From Impatiens glandulifera (taxonomy: Eukaryota > Streptophyta > Magnoliopsida > Ericales > Balsaminaceae): DNA of 64,000 nt. Under the pieces are notes generated by a model. That model did no database searches, was not told the origin of the DNA, and saw nothing but the letters and a program-made list of their open reading frames with translations. How positions within the stretch are numbered: position 1 is the stretch's first letter; each line of letters opens with the position of its first letter. The stretch is taken from assembly GCF_907164915.1 (NCBI RefSeq), contig NC_061867.1:32609751-32673750 (forward strand), written 5' to 3'. Shown one piece after another: positions 10,860 through 24,014 of the stretch. The translations under genes and the position numbers were made by a program.

Positions 10860-12290
10860 ATTTTCATAATCTTCTAATAACAATTTAATTTAACACATCC
10901 TTACAAGATTGTCTTTATCTTTCGTCCAAAATTATTTGCATTTAAAAATAAGGAATAATATTTTCAATTAGTTATTATTTTGGAAGAAAATAATTACACA
11001 CCTAATTTGTTTTTACTAACACACAAACTACTAAACAGATAAAATTAGAACAAAAATGAGAATAACATAACATAAATAACAACAAAAAGAAACAAACAAA
11101 CAAATGGAATTTTTTTCTTTATAAATTTCATATAACATATTCTATTAAGATGTTCTTCGATAAAGTTATTCTACCACTCCAATGACTCTACCGATCCTAT
11201 TGATGATTTTGAATCCTATGATGTGGCGGATTTTTATTTCACTGATAATGAATATTGGTGATGATGATTTTGATTCCTTTGATGATGTTGACCTTGATTT
11301 TGCTGGTAATGAATATTTATTTTTTTGGATACCCGAGAGTGAGCCGAGAGTGAGCTATGTAACATGTTGTTCTTTTGAATGATTGGATATTTGTGTGTAT
11401 GAATTATGAATTAGTATATTTTGTTGAAAATATCAAACTAATGGGAAATGATATATATTGTAATTTGATTTCATTTCCCATTCTTTGATCTTTTTTACGA
11501 GAAGTTACAAGGTCATATTTTATAAACATAAATATTCAATCATTCAAAAGAACATCATCAACATCGCATAACTCACCCTGGGAGTATCCAACAATAAAAT
11601 CTTCTTTACCAGCGAAATCAAGATTACAATCATCAAAGGAATCAAAATCATCATCTCCAATCTTAATTATCAGTGAAAAAAAATCAGCAACATCATAGGA
11701 TTCAAAATCATCACCAGGATTGGTAGAGTCATATTGGGGTGGTAGAATGCCTTTATGGAATAACATCTAATTAGAATATGTTATATGAATTTTATTAAAG
11801 AAGCCCTATGAGGTAGATAATCTCCTTAATGGAGTGTTAAATACATTTCTTATGGGAGAAGATTTTGGAATTAATCAATAAATATTTATAAATGAACGAC
11901 GGAATGTAATTCAAATTGAATGTAAACAAAATAAATAAAATCCAGTGATTTCCATATTCTTCTTACACAAAAATAAACAATTACTTTGTATTAACACATT
12001 CTTACCCTACAATATTCTTAATACATTTATTTAAATGAATTCCAGAATATTTTTCAATAATAAATTTATTTAACACATTCTTACAAGATTGTCTACAACT
12101 TCGGTCTAAAATTATTTGCATTTTAAGAATAATATTTTTAATTAGTTATTATTTTGCAAGAAAAAAATTACACACTAGTATCTTAATTTTCTTTTCTAAA
12201 ACACGAACTACTAAACAAGTAAAATCAGAACAAACATTAAAATAATATACATAACAACAAAAGAAACAAACAAATGAAGAAAAAAGAAAA
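10860..12290. repeat. Composite direct and inverted repeat with acidic peptide remnant
   Basis: An outer direct repeat (about 10860-11108 and 12030-12280) shares ACAAGATTGTCT, AAAATTATTTGCATTT and CGAACTACTAAACA-like stretches. Between them lies an inverted pair: 11140-11395 on + and 11535-11775 on -. Both arms can encode an Asp-rich peptide. The - arm reads DDFESYDVADFF, IGDDDFDSFDD and LDFAGKEDF, ending in a stop after DDVLLND. The + arm has the same IGDDDFDSFDD and DLDFAGNE but other frameshifts. I do not recognise the protein. It may be the C-terminal end of a decayed gene or transposon copied and inverted locally. Confidence 0.6.
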
Positions 12291-13038
12291 CAATTCCAAC
12301 TCTTTTTTCGCTTCATCATGGATGATTGGAGGTGAATAATGAGTATTAGATTATTCAGTTGTATCAAAAAAATCTATCAAGTAGAGAACCCAAACCCCAA
12401 AGGTTTAACGTGTCGTAGGGTTGTTTCGATCGATTTATATATATAGTCTCATCCAAGAGACATATTCTCTTCACTGTTAGTAAAATAAGCGAAAATGGTG
12501 GCCCAACTGATAAACCCTACACAATATTCCTAGAGGAGACAAAAACTTCGGATGGGTCGGAGGAGGAAAAGTGTTCACTAGGGCCTAGCTGGGGTCAAGC
12601 CTACTAAAACAATATTCTTTATCTTTTAATAAAATAAGGTGAAATTAGTGCGTAATTCCCTAATGTTTTCAATCTAATTTATTATCGATGAAATATTTAC
12701 TTAGTTTTTTCATTTTTTTTCTTTAAGCTCACAATAAGTATTTTTCAAACGCACACTAATTTTAAATCTCGGATTTTTCCTATTCACACAAAACTAAATG
12801 ACCTTACTCTTTGCATTCTCTTGTTTGGATTCCACAACTTCTTATAATGAAGTCTTTTGAAAATAAAGAGAAATAAACAAATAAACAATTATTGATACAA
12901 TGAGCTATGACGAGGTCAATTGAAGAAGCTACACTAATATATACTACTTAAAGTTTTATATTAATAATACAATTATAAATACAATTTTTATTATTTATAG
13001 CCAAAAAATATGTTAAGATCGATTTGGCTGTTGGAATT
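12291..13038. other. Intergenic DNA, no gene seen
   Basis: A moderately GC patch at 12390-12610 has no supportable reading frame. Otherwise AT-rich. Confidence 0.5.
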
Positions 13039-13320
13039 ATTGAGTTATAGAGTCTACACTTATAATAAACTCTACATTGTTAGTTAAAGTTTATTGGGTT
13101 TTCTTTTTAGTTTTGGGCTTGACCAAAGTTATTTAGGTTTATTACCTGAATATTTACGCTATAAATATGTGGTTATTAAGTGTTTACATTGGAGAAGACA
13201 TAATTCTAGAGAGATAAAGTGTGAGGAAAAAAAACTCTGTATTCCTTCTTCTTTTTCATAGTAAAATCTGGTGGTGGCTAAAGTGGACGTAACTCATTTT
13301 GAGTGAACCACTATAAATCT
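13039..13320 (+). mobile_element. Truncated Copia LTR fragment
   Basis: About 280 bases match, in + orientation, the LTRs at 54227-54601 and 49942-50227. Shared features are TTGAGTTAT, AATAAACTCTAC, TTTATTGGGTTT, TATAAATATGTGG and the segment reading GTGGACGTAACTCATTTTGA. It stops at CTATAAATCT (13320), where the duplicated segment begins. No internal region follows, so it is a truncated fragment. Confidence 0.8.
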
Positions 13321-15988
13321 AGAAGATGAATGTTTGTGTTTTGATTGCAAGCATCCCAACGAGGTTTGATGTTTAGTAAAGAGGGTGATCGAGAAAAAAA
13401 GGGATGTTGGCCAGTCTCCCAAACGAGAAATCTACAATAGGCGCGCAGGGATAAAAGGGAATTAAATGGGTGTCAACTGTCAAGGGATTTGAACCCCAGA
13501 CCCCAATACATGTTAGACTTGTCCCACTTTGCTTCCCGAATTAGGCCTGACCCTCGTTCATCTGCAGATGGCTCCTGAACCAGCTCTAGAACTCCCGAAG
13601 TGACTATCAATCCTTAAACTAGCTAGGCCCAACCCTAATTCTTTAAAGCCTATTTGTCTTATAATTATTTATTTTAATCCATTTTATATTAAAATGCCTT
13701 AAACGATTTTCTAAAACTCTAAAAAAAAATAGAAAATAGATTATAATATTTTCATCAACTTTTTGAGCTTAAAACTTTTCACCGCTCCAAAAAATAGAAA
13801 AATATTCTTGGATGATTCTTATATTTTTCCTGACTTTTGTGTGAATTTACTTCGAATTTGAGATACTGTCTGATTTGACACTTTATTCTCTTTCATAAAA
13901 CTCGTATGGATTGTGGGTTTTATTATTTTTTAGATACATATGTTTAACATGGGTACAATAGACACATGTTTAGGGACATAATGAGCATGACCCTTAGACG
14001 GAGACTGAAATTAGGTTTAGTAAATTGCATATTTAGAATTTAATTTAAAATTGTATTGTGATTTGTCGTGTTTTAAAAAAATCAATAATTTCGGAGTAGA
14101 GAACGCTCTTTGGATGAGCGTGTGGGCCATAGCGCCGAGTTCCTTTTTCACACGTAACTACCGAACCTAATTGAAGTTTTTTTTCTAGTTTCTTAAAGAG
14201 TAAATAGGTAGCGAATCTTTTTAGTCAAAATCTTTTTAGGAATAAATTCGAACCCATGAAGCATGTCATTTCGGTTTCTCATCTCATTCGGGATTCAAGA
14301 GAAATGTAAGGAATTAAACTATAATATGTCTTGAGTCGATAACTCTAGATGGACATTTTTGAAATACGTACATACTCGTGTATTGATTTGTATCTATTTT
14401 ACACTCACATTAAGATCTAAATTATTATGAGTGCAGACCTAGTGACTATCCATTAACAATATAACATAAATTATATGGTTTTAAATAAACTATTAAGATT
14501 TTGAAAAGAAGTTTGATACACTTCATTTATAACACTTTATTCTATATATGAACATGCTAAAATTCATTTTTTTAAGTACAAAACAAAAGTTAATCCCATA
14601 TCGTATAACAGTCGTATGGAAAAATGTGATATATAAAAATTCAAAATAAACTATTATAATTCAAATATAATCATTATTTTTTAGAAAAAGGGAGTTGTAG
14701 ATGTTTTAATACATTAACAATAAAATTATCAATAAAATTACCCTTGTCAAAAATTGAGTTAGGATTCACCTCAATTGTTTTTTCAAGTAGCGATGTTGAA
14801 TTAACATAGATGAATAAATGATAAATAGCTCTTGAATTAGTTCAACATAATTCATAATCTTGTTATTCTTCATTTGTGCATTTAAAATTTATTGTTTGTA
14901 AGTTTGCGTGACAAATTGAAATGCTTACTTCCTATCAAAATTATTTTGTAAGGTTCCTTTAGGTTTTAATCATTTATAATATTTTGAAAGAACAAAAAAA
15001 ACATTTTAAAGTATAATTTTGTTTCAAAATCAAATTAATCACATTTATCATCATCATACTTATAGTAGTTAAATTATCGATATTTTGAATTTATCAAAAA
15101 TACTGGATTGCAACATACCAAAAATATCAATATTTTGATATATCAAAAAAATCGGTACGGTATAGTACTAATAACGAAATTATTAGTATGAGTTTTCAAA
15201 ATTTTTTATATACCAAAATAATATTTATAAGTAATTACTATTGAAATTATAGTATGGTAGAATATACAATGTCAGCACTTTAAGTATTATCATTTTGTAT
15301 TATTGAATTAAATTTATAATTTTACGTATTTTTATATATAAGCTTTTGACCCAATTCGTATATTGACCAACATATTATTAATACTCGTTTACAATTGTAT
15401 GTGATACAAAACAAAATGAGTATTTAAGTTCCATCTCTAATAATGCACTAATTATAATATATTGTTGTTAACCTGAACTAATAATTAATAAAACATAACT
15501 TTTGTGTTCAAAAAAATTATATCCTTTAACATTAAAAAAACAAATACTTACAAAAATAAATTAATAAAAAGTATTAAAATTATATAAACGCGATGTCGCA
15601 ACATCATAAAACTTTTGTTTCTATTTAATAAGTTACAAGTTCAAGACTTATATATATTAATTTTATTTTTAAATTTAATAGTTTCAAATTTTATAGAAGG
15701 GTTCAACCCGCAAATTAACAACCCGGTCGTTTACTATTACAAAATGAACTGTGCATTGTTATACGAAGATTCGATAATATTTAATTTAAAACAAACTTTT
15801 TTATGTGATTAATATTATTTGACACAATTGAACTGAATTTTAAATCATGTTTAGATTCTAAAACACTTCTCATAAAAAAAAATATTATCTTGGCTTATTT
15901 TTATTAGACATAATTTCTTCATTTTTATTTTAAAAGTTTAACATGACTAGCTATTTTAAATTTTCACAGTGAGATCACTCAACTTATG

Positions 15989-16031
<43 letters not shown>

Positions 16032-16368
16032 TAATATGTATTATTTTTATAGAAATATAATTCAAAAACAGAGTCTTTTTGACATATTTAAGTTGTCATT
16101 ATTTCTTAATTTGAATTTGAACTAATTTCTTGTTTTAGTAGTTTATTCAAAATATTTATTTTATTAGCAAGAAAAACAAATAACATTATTAACCTTGAAA
16201 TTAGAAGGAGAGTTCATAAATCTAAATAAAATTAGTAACTAATATTATTCAAGTTTTGTTTATTATAGGAATATTATATTACCCCCAAAATAATAACTTT
16301 CACTTTAATTTATAGTGTTTGAAGTAAAATTGGAATGTGTGACCTTTGGTTTCTAAGATATCAGCCAC
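13319..16368. repeat. Segmental duplication, left flank copy (repeated at 32077-35055)
   Basis: About 3.05 kb of largely non-coding, AT-rich DNA, nearly identical over its whole length to 32077-35055. It contains a (TA)n microsatellite at about 15995-16029 that is much shorter in the other copy. No coding region supported. Confidence 0.88.
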
Positions 16369-16672
16369 TCACATTAAAGGAATTTTTTCTTTAAATAAAT
16401 TGAACTTAAAAAAAACATTAAACAATACACATTTCAAAAAGTTCAAAATATTACACTTTTAGAAGGCTTTAAACCAAGCATGCAAAAGACTAAAAACCAA
16501 ATAAATTAAAATATTAAAAGCAATTTTTAATATTTAAAGAATTCCAAATATCAAAAGAATTTGTAACGGTAATTCAATATTGACTTCGACTTTAGAAAGT
16601 AAGTAATGATAATCTTATTATAAATGATGAGTAAGAGAAAGAAGAGGAAGTGTAATAAATTAATAAGAAAGG

Positions 16673-16713
16673 TTTTTGTCGCTTCTTTTTTGAATAAGAG
16701 GAAGCGACAAAAA
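16673..16713. repeat. 13-base perfect stem-loop (copy A)
   Basis: TTTTTGTCGCTTC (16673-16685) pairs with GAAGCGACAAAAA (16701-16713) across a 15-base loop. The same hairpin is in copy B at 23141-23181. Could be a foldback remnant. The short open frame over it is not credible as a protein. Confidence 0.65.
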
Positions 16714-18324
16714 TGAATAAAATAGCAATGTTTTGAAGTTTTGTAATAGTCCAAACGATGTTGTCAAACCATACACTACTTTATTTCTTTATACCCAATT
16801 TAACCTATATAAAAATACACTATGCTAGATTGTGGTGTTTATAGGTTTGTCAATATCTTTTAATCACACTATAGTTTTTTTTTTCTATTTGATAATATCA
16901 CATGTTAAGTTCATTGTCTCGACATTTGGGTTTTGATCTTTTAACGTTTAAGATAATTTTGTATTTTATTTATATATAGTTTGATTTAAAACTTTACCAA
17001 TAATTTAATTTCCATTTCAATTAATAATATATAAAGGATACAAAATAATTCCATTTATATATATTTTTAGTATGTTAATATCTTATTTATTTAAAACTTA
17101 TTATAATTTAAAAGATAATATTAAAATTTTATGCATAATTTAAATAATTATAATGATATGAACACTTGTACTAATATCAATTCAAAAAAGTTTTATTACA
17201 TTATATAATAATGAGTACATATTTAATTACATAATATTACTAAGACTAAGATATCTATAATTATAAAATGCTATACATGTGCTATTTTGACAAATATTTG
17301 TGTTCATTGTTTAAAATCAAGATTAAGAGATTGATTTTTTTTTTACCAAGTTTATTCCGGATGTGATTAGCTTATTCTTTATTATTAAGAGAGTTTTAAA
17401 GTTAAAATTAAATATTAAATATTCAGTTTATAAAATAAAATTTATTGTCACTTAAACTATCACGATATGACATGATAAATTAGTATACTAATGAAAATTT
17501 TAATTGAGCACATTTATAATAATAATAATAATAAATTCAAACATAACTATATATAATATTATATTTGTATAAAATCTAATTTTACATTTAATAAGATTAA
17601 ATTCCTTATTAAAACTAAAAAATAATACATTAATATCATTTGAACTCACAAATTTTTTATATTATAATTGTATAAAAATCAAATCTCAAAATTCAATAAG
17701 ATTAAATTTCTTATACAAACATTAAAAATAATACATTAATATAATTTGAACTCACATATTGGTTTTGTTACATTAGAAACAAATATTAATCCATATTAAA
17801 TTACCTCCACTTTAATTTAAAACGTTTTGAATGATAATCGAACTCGTCATATTTGATCTCTATAAAACCAATCATTCTACTTAAACTACCTTATTATATT
17901 TTATATTTTTACCAATATATTATTTATCATTCATCTTTAGTCTCTTAATATATTAAATATTTGTGTTAATGTTAAAATATTAGTATTCATATGTTATTTT
18001 TATAATAAAATATTATATTTAAATTTTTATTTATTTATAATGGTATAAATATTAGTTTTATTAGACTACTTATTGTAAATGATTTAACTTAACTAAATTT
18101 AATATAAAAAATAATATGTGAGTATTCATTGAAATTGATAATTATGTGAGGATTGAGATAATCTAAATAAAGTCAGTAAAAGAAATTAGTACACCAACTC
18201 AGCCCATTTTTTGATTCCAATAATCTCAATTCAATCCGTATTTTATAAAAATTCTTAAAATCTATCACTTATTGGTGGTTGTTATTATGGAACTAGAGGC
18301 CTCCTAGAAAACACCGCCATAAAA

Positions 18325-18411
18325 ATAAACTAAGTTCTTCTCATTCTTTAAATATCATAACAATCACTATCACCATCTCACATTGCTATCTTATAAATAA
18401 ACTAAGTTCTG
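18325..18411 (+). promoter_or_regulatory. Core promoter region of MYB copy A with TATA box and direct repeat
   Basis: TATAAATAA at 18392-18400 is about 32 bases before the start codon. AAATAAACTAAGTTCT occurs twice (about 18325-18340 and 18396-18411). Because the TATA box lies so close to the ATG, the 5' leader would be very short, or transcription starts further upstream. Copy B has the same layout (about 24805-24890). Confidence 0.45.
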
Positions 18412-18431
18412 AATACATAAGTGAGAAGAAG

Positions 18432-19042
18432 ATGAGTGCTGAACATCATAACCATGGTCGTTTCACATCCTCTTGGAACAAAGAAGAGAACAAAGCTTTT
18501 GAGCAAGCACTTGCAAAATACTCTGAGGATCGTGGTGATAGTGCTGGTAGATGGGCGAATATTGCAGCCAAAATTCCAGGAAAGTCAATGATAGAGATTA
18601 AGCGTCATTACGATATCTTAATCGATGATGTTAGGCGCATAGAAACTGGCTTCATCCCTCTACCAAACTATGAATTAAGAATCGATGAAGAAGAAGGCAA
18701 TGAATCAAGGCCCAAACATGATCTTAGAAGGAGTACCCCTTGGACTGAGAATGAACATAAGTAAATTATTTTATATTATAGCATAACTTGATTGATTTTT
18801 TTCCGGAATTTGTTGGATTGATTTTTGTGTGTAGATTATTTCTGTTAGGTTTGCAAATGTATGGAAAAGGTGATTGGCGGAGCATAGCTCGTAAGTCTGT
18901 TGTGACGAGGACTGCAGCTCAAGTCGCAAGCCACGCGCAGAAGTACTTTGATCGTCAAAATGAAATTCTTGCAGATTCGGTTGGCATGCCCATCGAACTT
19001 CCTCCCTTCCCACCTCAAATATGGGATGCACCCTCTCAATGA
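18432..19042 (+). CDS. Two-MYB-domain transcription factor (DIVARICATA/SRM1-like), copy A
   Basis: Nuclear DNA-binding regulator, 178 residues after splicing. Exon 1 is 18432-18760, the GT-AG intron 18761-18834 (74 bases), exon 2 18835-19042. The splice restores [17 protein letters not shown]. The first SANT/MYB domain (about residues 13-68) has [29 protein letters not shown] and RHYDIL. The second (about 104-158) has the hallmark [13 protein letters not shown] of the plant SHAQKYF class. The C-tail is short, ending WDAPSQ, so the protein is shorter than typical DIVARICATA proteins. A possible poly(A) signal AATAAA lies at 19097-19102. The frame is intact. Relative to copy B it has Gly before RW, Arg in YELR, Leu in HDL, Asp in KYFD and Pro in PPFP. 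The target genes are unknown. Confidence 0.92.
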
Positions 19043-20809
19043 AAATAATCAAATTAACAATAGAAACAATTTGGTTGGTGGAATTTGTATTAGAATAATA
19101 AAGATTGTTACATTGGTTTATTTGCATCTTCTTGTACTTGTTAGCTTTGTATCAATAAATCAAATAATGATTTTCAACTTTCCAGAAGATGTTTTTGGTA
19201 TTCCTTTTTTTTTATAATTGAATAGTGCAAAACTAAAAACTTTAAAAAATAATTAATATTGATATCATTAATAATTTAATTTATTATTTTCTTAAGAAAA
19301 GAAAGATGAATATTTTATTGTATAAACAAATATCAATTGGAGCCCCCCATTATATATAGGGTTGGTGTGCCACCCATGAACTTTGAAAATCAACCCCTTC
19401 TATAATACATCATTTCTTGAAGATCTACTTAGAATTAAAAAGTTTAATTCCTTATGCCCAAGACCAAGAATAAAATTATAATTGAAGATGGTGTAAAGAA
19501 TGCAATCGATAAACATCAATAGAGGATTACAGTAAAATTACAATATAAAACATAAGAATTTTATTGATTTATTTTGTATTGTTCAAAGAATTCTCCTGCA
19601 TCCACTTTGCAAGGACATGGTATCTTATAAATTCAACAAATTGTACTTAATTCCTTAATAATTTAAATTTCAATATGAACTCAAAAATATATATTATTCT
19701 TGATTAGATTCTAGTTTAGATCAAAGTATTACAACAAAAAAATCATGCTTTATTTTGAAGTTTCATATATCATCAGAAAAATTTAGGGTAGAACAACCTG
19801 GATTATTAAACTAGTTAAATAAATATGTGGACAACAAAAAGGAGAGGTGGATTGTTCTATTACAATCAAAGAGGCCAGACTTCTTCTTTTCCTCTTAATA
19901 TGATATTGTTCTTTCTAAATTTTTCATATTAAAAACTATGTTTTTTGTGAAGTAAATTTTGAGAAGGATAAAATATTTTTAAATAAAAAATTTAGATAAA
20001 TAGTTTTATGAGATTATCTTATAATAAATTAAAATCGAGGTACAAATAACACTGATAATATTTTTTTCATATAAAAATTATAAACAAACAAGTCATAGAT
20101 TAATATATCTTGCCATTTGTAAAGTTTATTATTTGAATTTTCATATTAAATAAAGTTAAAATCACTTTAATATTTTATTTTAACAATTTTAAAAGTAATT
20201 ATAATTTTAATTCTAACAAAAAGAAAATATAATTAATTAAAAAAAGTGAATAATTGTTCCTCTCTATCCTTATCTCCTTATCTGCAACCATTAATGTGAA
20301 AAATAATTCTCAACTATCACTTTAAAGAAAAAATATATCAATTCAAAAAATAATTTACCAGACTCACACTTTTAATTTTGTTCACAATCCATTTGTCAAT
20401 TAAAAATAAATATTAGTAATGAAGTCATGGATACATAATTCTACTCACACTTCTTTTTTTCTTTGTGTTTGGATTGAAATTAAACTCAAATCAAATCATA
20501 ATTAAATATTATGAGAAGTTTATTTAGGATTAATTTGAATAATTTTGATACAAAAACCAAATATGTCATTTGTTTCTTCAAACAAATTAGACTTCAAAGA
20601 GCTTTAAACCATACACTTTCTAAGAAATTCCAAATGAGAAACGCTTCAACAGGTTTCCAACCAAACATATCTATGAGACTAAAAACTAAATTAATTTCAA
20701 AACAATTTAGACCAAGAAAATTGTAAAACGACTTAAAATCTCCTGAATTGTTACATGATCCAAAATTTCACGAAATGTAATCAGTAATAAAAATAGTATT
20801 TTTAACGAC

Positions 20810-21240
20810 AAATATTAACCACGGCGAACATTCGCCATGGTTAATAATATTTACTAGCGTCGGCAATCAATTCGCCGTGGTTAATAATATTTAGACACTA
20901 ATAAATATTAATTATTATTAATCATGGCTTTTATTGTATTCATCGTGGTTAATGTTTTGGCTTTCCCGCCACACTCCCGCCAGTATTATTAGTCACGGTT
21001 TTAGGATGAACGTCATGGCCAAAAGTCATGTTTTCCCTCGCTTTTCCTGCCTTATTTACAGAAAATTAATAACCACAACATTATCATAAGCCGTGGTTAA
21101 TAAATAATTTATTAATCACGGGCTTTATGATAACACCGTCCTTATTAATCAATAATTTGAAATTTGCTAGTGGACAATTAATAAGGACGGCATTATCATA
21201 AAGTCGTGGTTAATAAATTTATTAACTAGGGTATGACAAC
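20810..21240. repeat. CCGTGGTTAA palindrome region, probable non-autonomous DNA transposon (copy A)
   Basis: Multiple direct and inverted copies of a TTAACCACGGCGAA/TTCGCCGTGGTTAA module are interspersed with AATAATATTTA and cover about 430 bases. The pattern resembles subterminal repeat regions of plant CACTA-like elements, but no clear terminal CACTA or TIR was found. Class assignment is tentative. Confidence 0.5.
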
Positions 21241-21600
21241 GATTATTAAGGACGAAATCGTGTACGAACGATTCTTCGTACCTATCGACAAACATGATTT
21301 TGGGTACCTAACTACAATTATAGTTTTTTAGCGGAATCGTATACAAACGATCTATCACACCTATCAACATATATGATTTGGATACCTAACTACAATTAGG
21401 GTTTAAAATGGAATTATGTACGAACGATCTTATGTACCCAATGACATATAGGGTTTAAATACCTAACTACAATTAAGGTTTTATCGGAATCCTATACAAA
21501 CGATCTATCACACCTATCAACAAATATGGTTTAGATACATAACTACAATTAGGGTTTAACATGAATCATGTACGAATAATGTCGTTTTCATTTATTTTTC
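21241..21600. repeat. 77-base tandem repeat, about four copies (copy A)
   Basis: Units share GTACGAACGATCT or ATACAAACGATCTATCACACC, then TACCTAACTACAATTAGGGTTT. Starts lie near 21258, 21338, 21416, 21491 and a partial at 21567. Alternate units resemble each other most, which suggests a two-unit higher-order repeat. No coding. Confidence 0.7.
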
Positions 21601-22000
21601 CCGAGATATATATGATAGAATAAGTATATTATGCTCTTGTAGTAGCAATCAATACTAGAGTCTAAACGAGCACAAATAGTGATTTCAATACTCAACCAAC
21701 ACATGAACATTTGTTTTTCTATTTTTTTTGAGATTTTTGGAGTTTATTCCGGTTCTCTTTTTGGAATTTTCATTTTTTTTGTTTTTTATCTTTCCAAAGC
21801 ATAATTTTCAAACCTCTTCTCCTTTAACAAAAGTAATGATGACGTGTCCTTTCTCAATTTGGGACTATAGACCTAGTTTTTATGGAGTTTATTCATGTTC
21901 TTTTTCTTCAAAACCTTCAATCGAGGTTTACTCTCACGATATTCGCCTACAAACGAAAAAGAGCTTATGACTGATATCTCTTGATTCAGGTTTATTGTGA

Positions 22001-22743
22001 AATCATCGGTTTTGTTTCTAAGAATATCACTCTAAAGGAAGTGATACTTTTAGCTTTGCCCCTATTTGTTTCCTAAAATCCGAAACATCGGCTCTAGGAT
22101 GAGATCAATGTTTTCTTCCTTTTTCAAAAGATTTTCCTTCTCTTGAGGAAGGGACTAGGGGTTTTATTAATGTAAGTGAGATCAGGCCCGCAAACATGCA
22201 CGTTTCCTACGTATCTTTTCTCCTTTATTTTTTTATACTGAAAAGAATCAGGTCTTCGTAGTTCGGACATGAGTCTTTTTTCCATTTTGCAAGTTATACA
22301 AAACATGAGATTTGAATATGTTGAGATAAACTTGTTTTAATGTCGAACTTTAAACCGTTTTGAGATAATTGATAATATACAAAATATATTTTAATCACAT
22401 TGAGATTGATTGGAGCAATGAATTCTTTTCCTTCTACGTTATATAGGCGGACTTCTCCTCCAAAGAGGATTTTATTAAGTAGGAAGGGTCCTTCCCGTTG
22501 GGATCGAAACTTGCCCTTGTGGTCTAGGAGTTCCTAGATCCTTTTGAGGAGTATATCACCTTCTTTGAGGTTTTAGTTTGACCTTCCTATTGAAGGTATC
22601 TGACATGCGTTTGTAGTAATAGGTTTGGTTTTATACAAAGCGTTTAACCTCTTATCCTCCATTAACGTTAGTTAGTCATATCGAGATTTGAGCTAGTCTT
22701 CATCTATGACATGACTCTGTAAGAGTATTTTTAGAGTTTGAAT
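22001..22743 (-). mobile_element. Antisense Ty3/Gypsy fragment ending at the duplication junction
   Basis: Matches 45140-45890 almost base for base. It is the pol region downstream of integrase in a minus-strand Gypsy element. It ends abruptly at GAGTTTGAAT, where copy B begins. No usable frame remains. Confidence 0.75.
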
Positions 22744-23140
22744 ATTATATTACCCCCAAAATAATAACTTTCCCTTTAATTTATAGTGTTTGAAGTAAAA
22801 TTGGAATCTGTGACCTTTGGTTTCTAAGATATCATCCACTTACATTAAAGGAATTTTTTCTTTAAATAAATTGAACTTAAAAAAACATTAAACAATACAC
22901 ATTTCAAAAAGTTCAAAATATTACACTTTTAAAAGGTTTTAAACCAAGCATGCAAAAAGCTAAAAACCAAATAAAATAAAAATATTAAAAGCAATTTTTA
23001 ATATTTAAAGAATTCCAAATATCAAAAGAATTTGTAACGGTAATTCAATATTGACTTCGACTTTAGAAAGTAAGTAATGATAATCTTATAAATAATGAGT
23101 AAGAGAAATAAGAGGAAGTGTAAGAATATAATAAGAAAGG

Positions 23141-23181
23141 TTTTTGTCGCTTCTTCTTTGAGTAAGAGGAAGCGACAAAAA
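23141..23181. repeat. 13-base perfect stem-loop (copy B)
   Basis: Counterpart of the 16673-16713 hairpin. The arms are conserved while the loop has changed bases. Confidence 0.65.
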
Positions 23182-23977
23182 TGAATAAAATAGCAATGTT
23201 TTGAAGTTTTGTAATAGTACTCCAAATGATGTTGTCAAACCATACACTACTTTATATATTTATACCCAATTTAACCCATATAAAAATACACTATGCAAGA
23301 TTGTGGTGTTTATAGGTTTGTCAATATCTTTTAATCACACTATAGTTTTTTTTTTCTATTTGATAATATCACATGTTAAGTTCATTGTTTGGGTTTTGAT
23401 CTTTTAACGTTTAAGATAATTTTGTATTTTATTTATATATAGTTTGATTTAAAACTTTACCAATAATTTAATTTCCATTTCAATTAATAATATATAAAGG
23501 ATACAAACTAATTCCATTTATATATATTTTTAGTATGTTAATATCTTATTTATTTAAAACTTATTAAAATTTAAAAGATAATATTAAAATTTTATGCATA
23601 ATTTAAATAATTATAATGATATGAACACTTGTACTAATATCAATTCAAAAAAGTTTTATTACATTATATAATAATGAGTACATATTTAATTACATAATAT
23701 TACTAAGACTAAGATATCTATAATTATAAAATGCTATACATGTGCTATTTTGACAAATATTTGTGTTCATTGTTTAAAATCAAGATTAAGAGATTGATTT
23801 TTTTTTTACCAAGTTTATTCCGGATGTGATTAGCTTATTCTTTATTATTAAGAGAGTTTTAAAGTTAAAATTAAATATTAAATATTTAGTTTATAAAATA
23901 AAATTTATTGTCATTTAAACTATCACGATATGACATGATAAATTAGTATACTAATGAAAATTTTAATTGAGCACATT

Positions 23978-24014
<37 letters not shown>

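Larger units (their letters stand above)
16269..22739. repeat. MYB-bearing tandem duplication unit, copy A
   Basis: A 6,471-base unit starts at GAATATTATATTACCCCC and ends in an antisense Gypsy fragment. The next base begins copy B. It contains AT-rich DNA, one MYB gene (18432-19042), a CCGTGGTTAA palindrome region, a 77-base tandem repeat and the Gypsy fragment. The copies look almost identical by eye over most of their length. Confidence 0.92.

Noticed and set aside
13480..13500. tRNA-like B box (GGTTCAAATCC on -), also at about 32240
   Set aside because: No convincing A box, cloverleaf or poly(A)-like SINE tail could be built. One motif is not enough.
16551..16754. Short hydrophobic minus-strand frame, repeated at 23022-23225
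   Set aside because: Phe/Leu/Lys-rich from AT bias, covers a hairpin, differs by indels between duplicates and has no start context.
18771..19127. Minus-strand frames opposite MYB exon 2
   Set aside because: Shadows of a strongly supported spliced MYB gene.
20511..20726. 71-residue + frame conserved in both duplicates (26997-27212)
   Set aside because: Conserved only because the duplication is recent. No motif or homology recognised.
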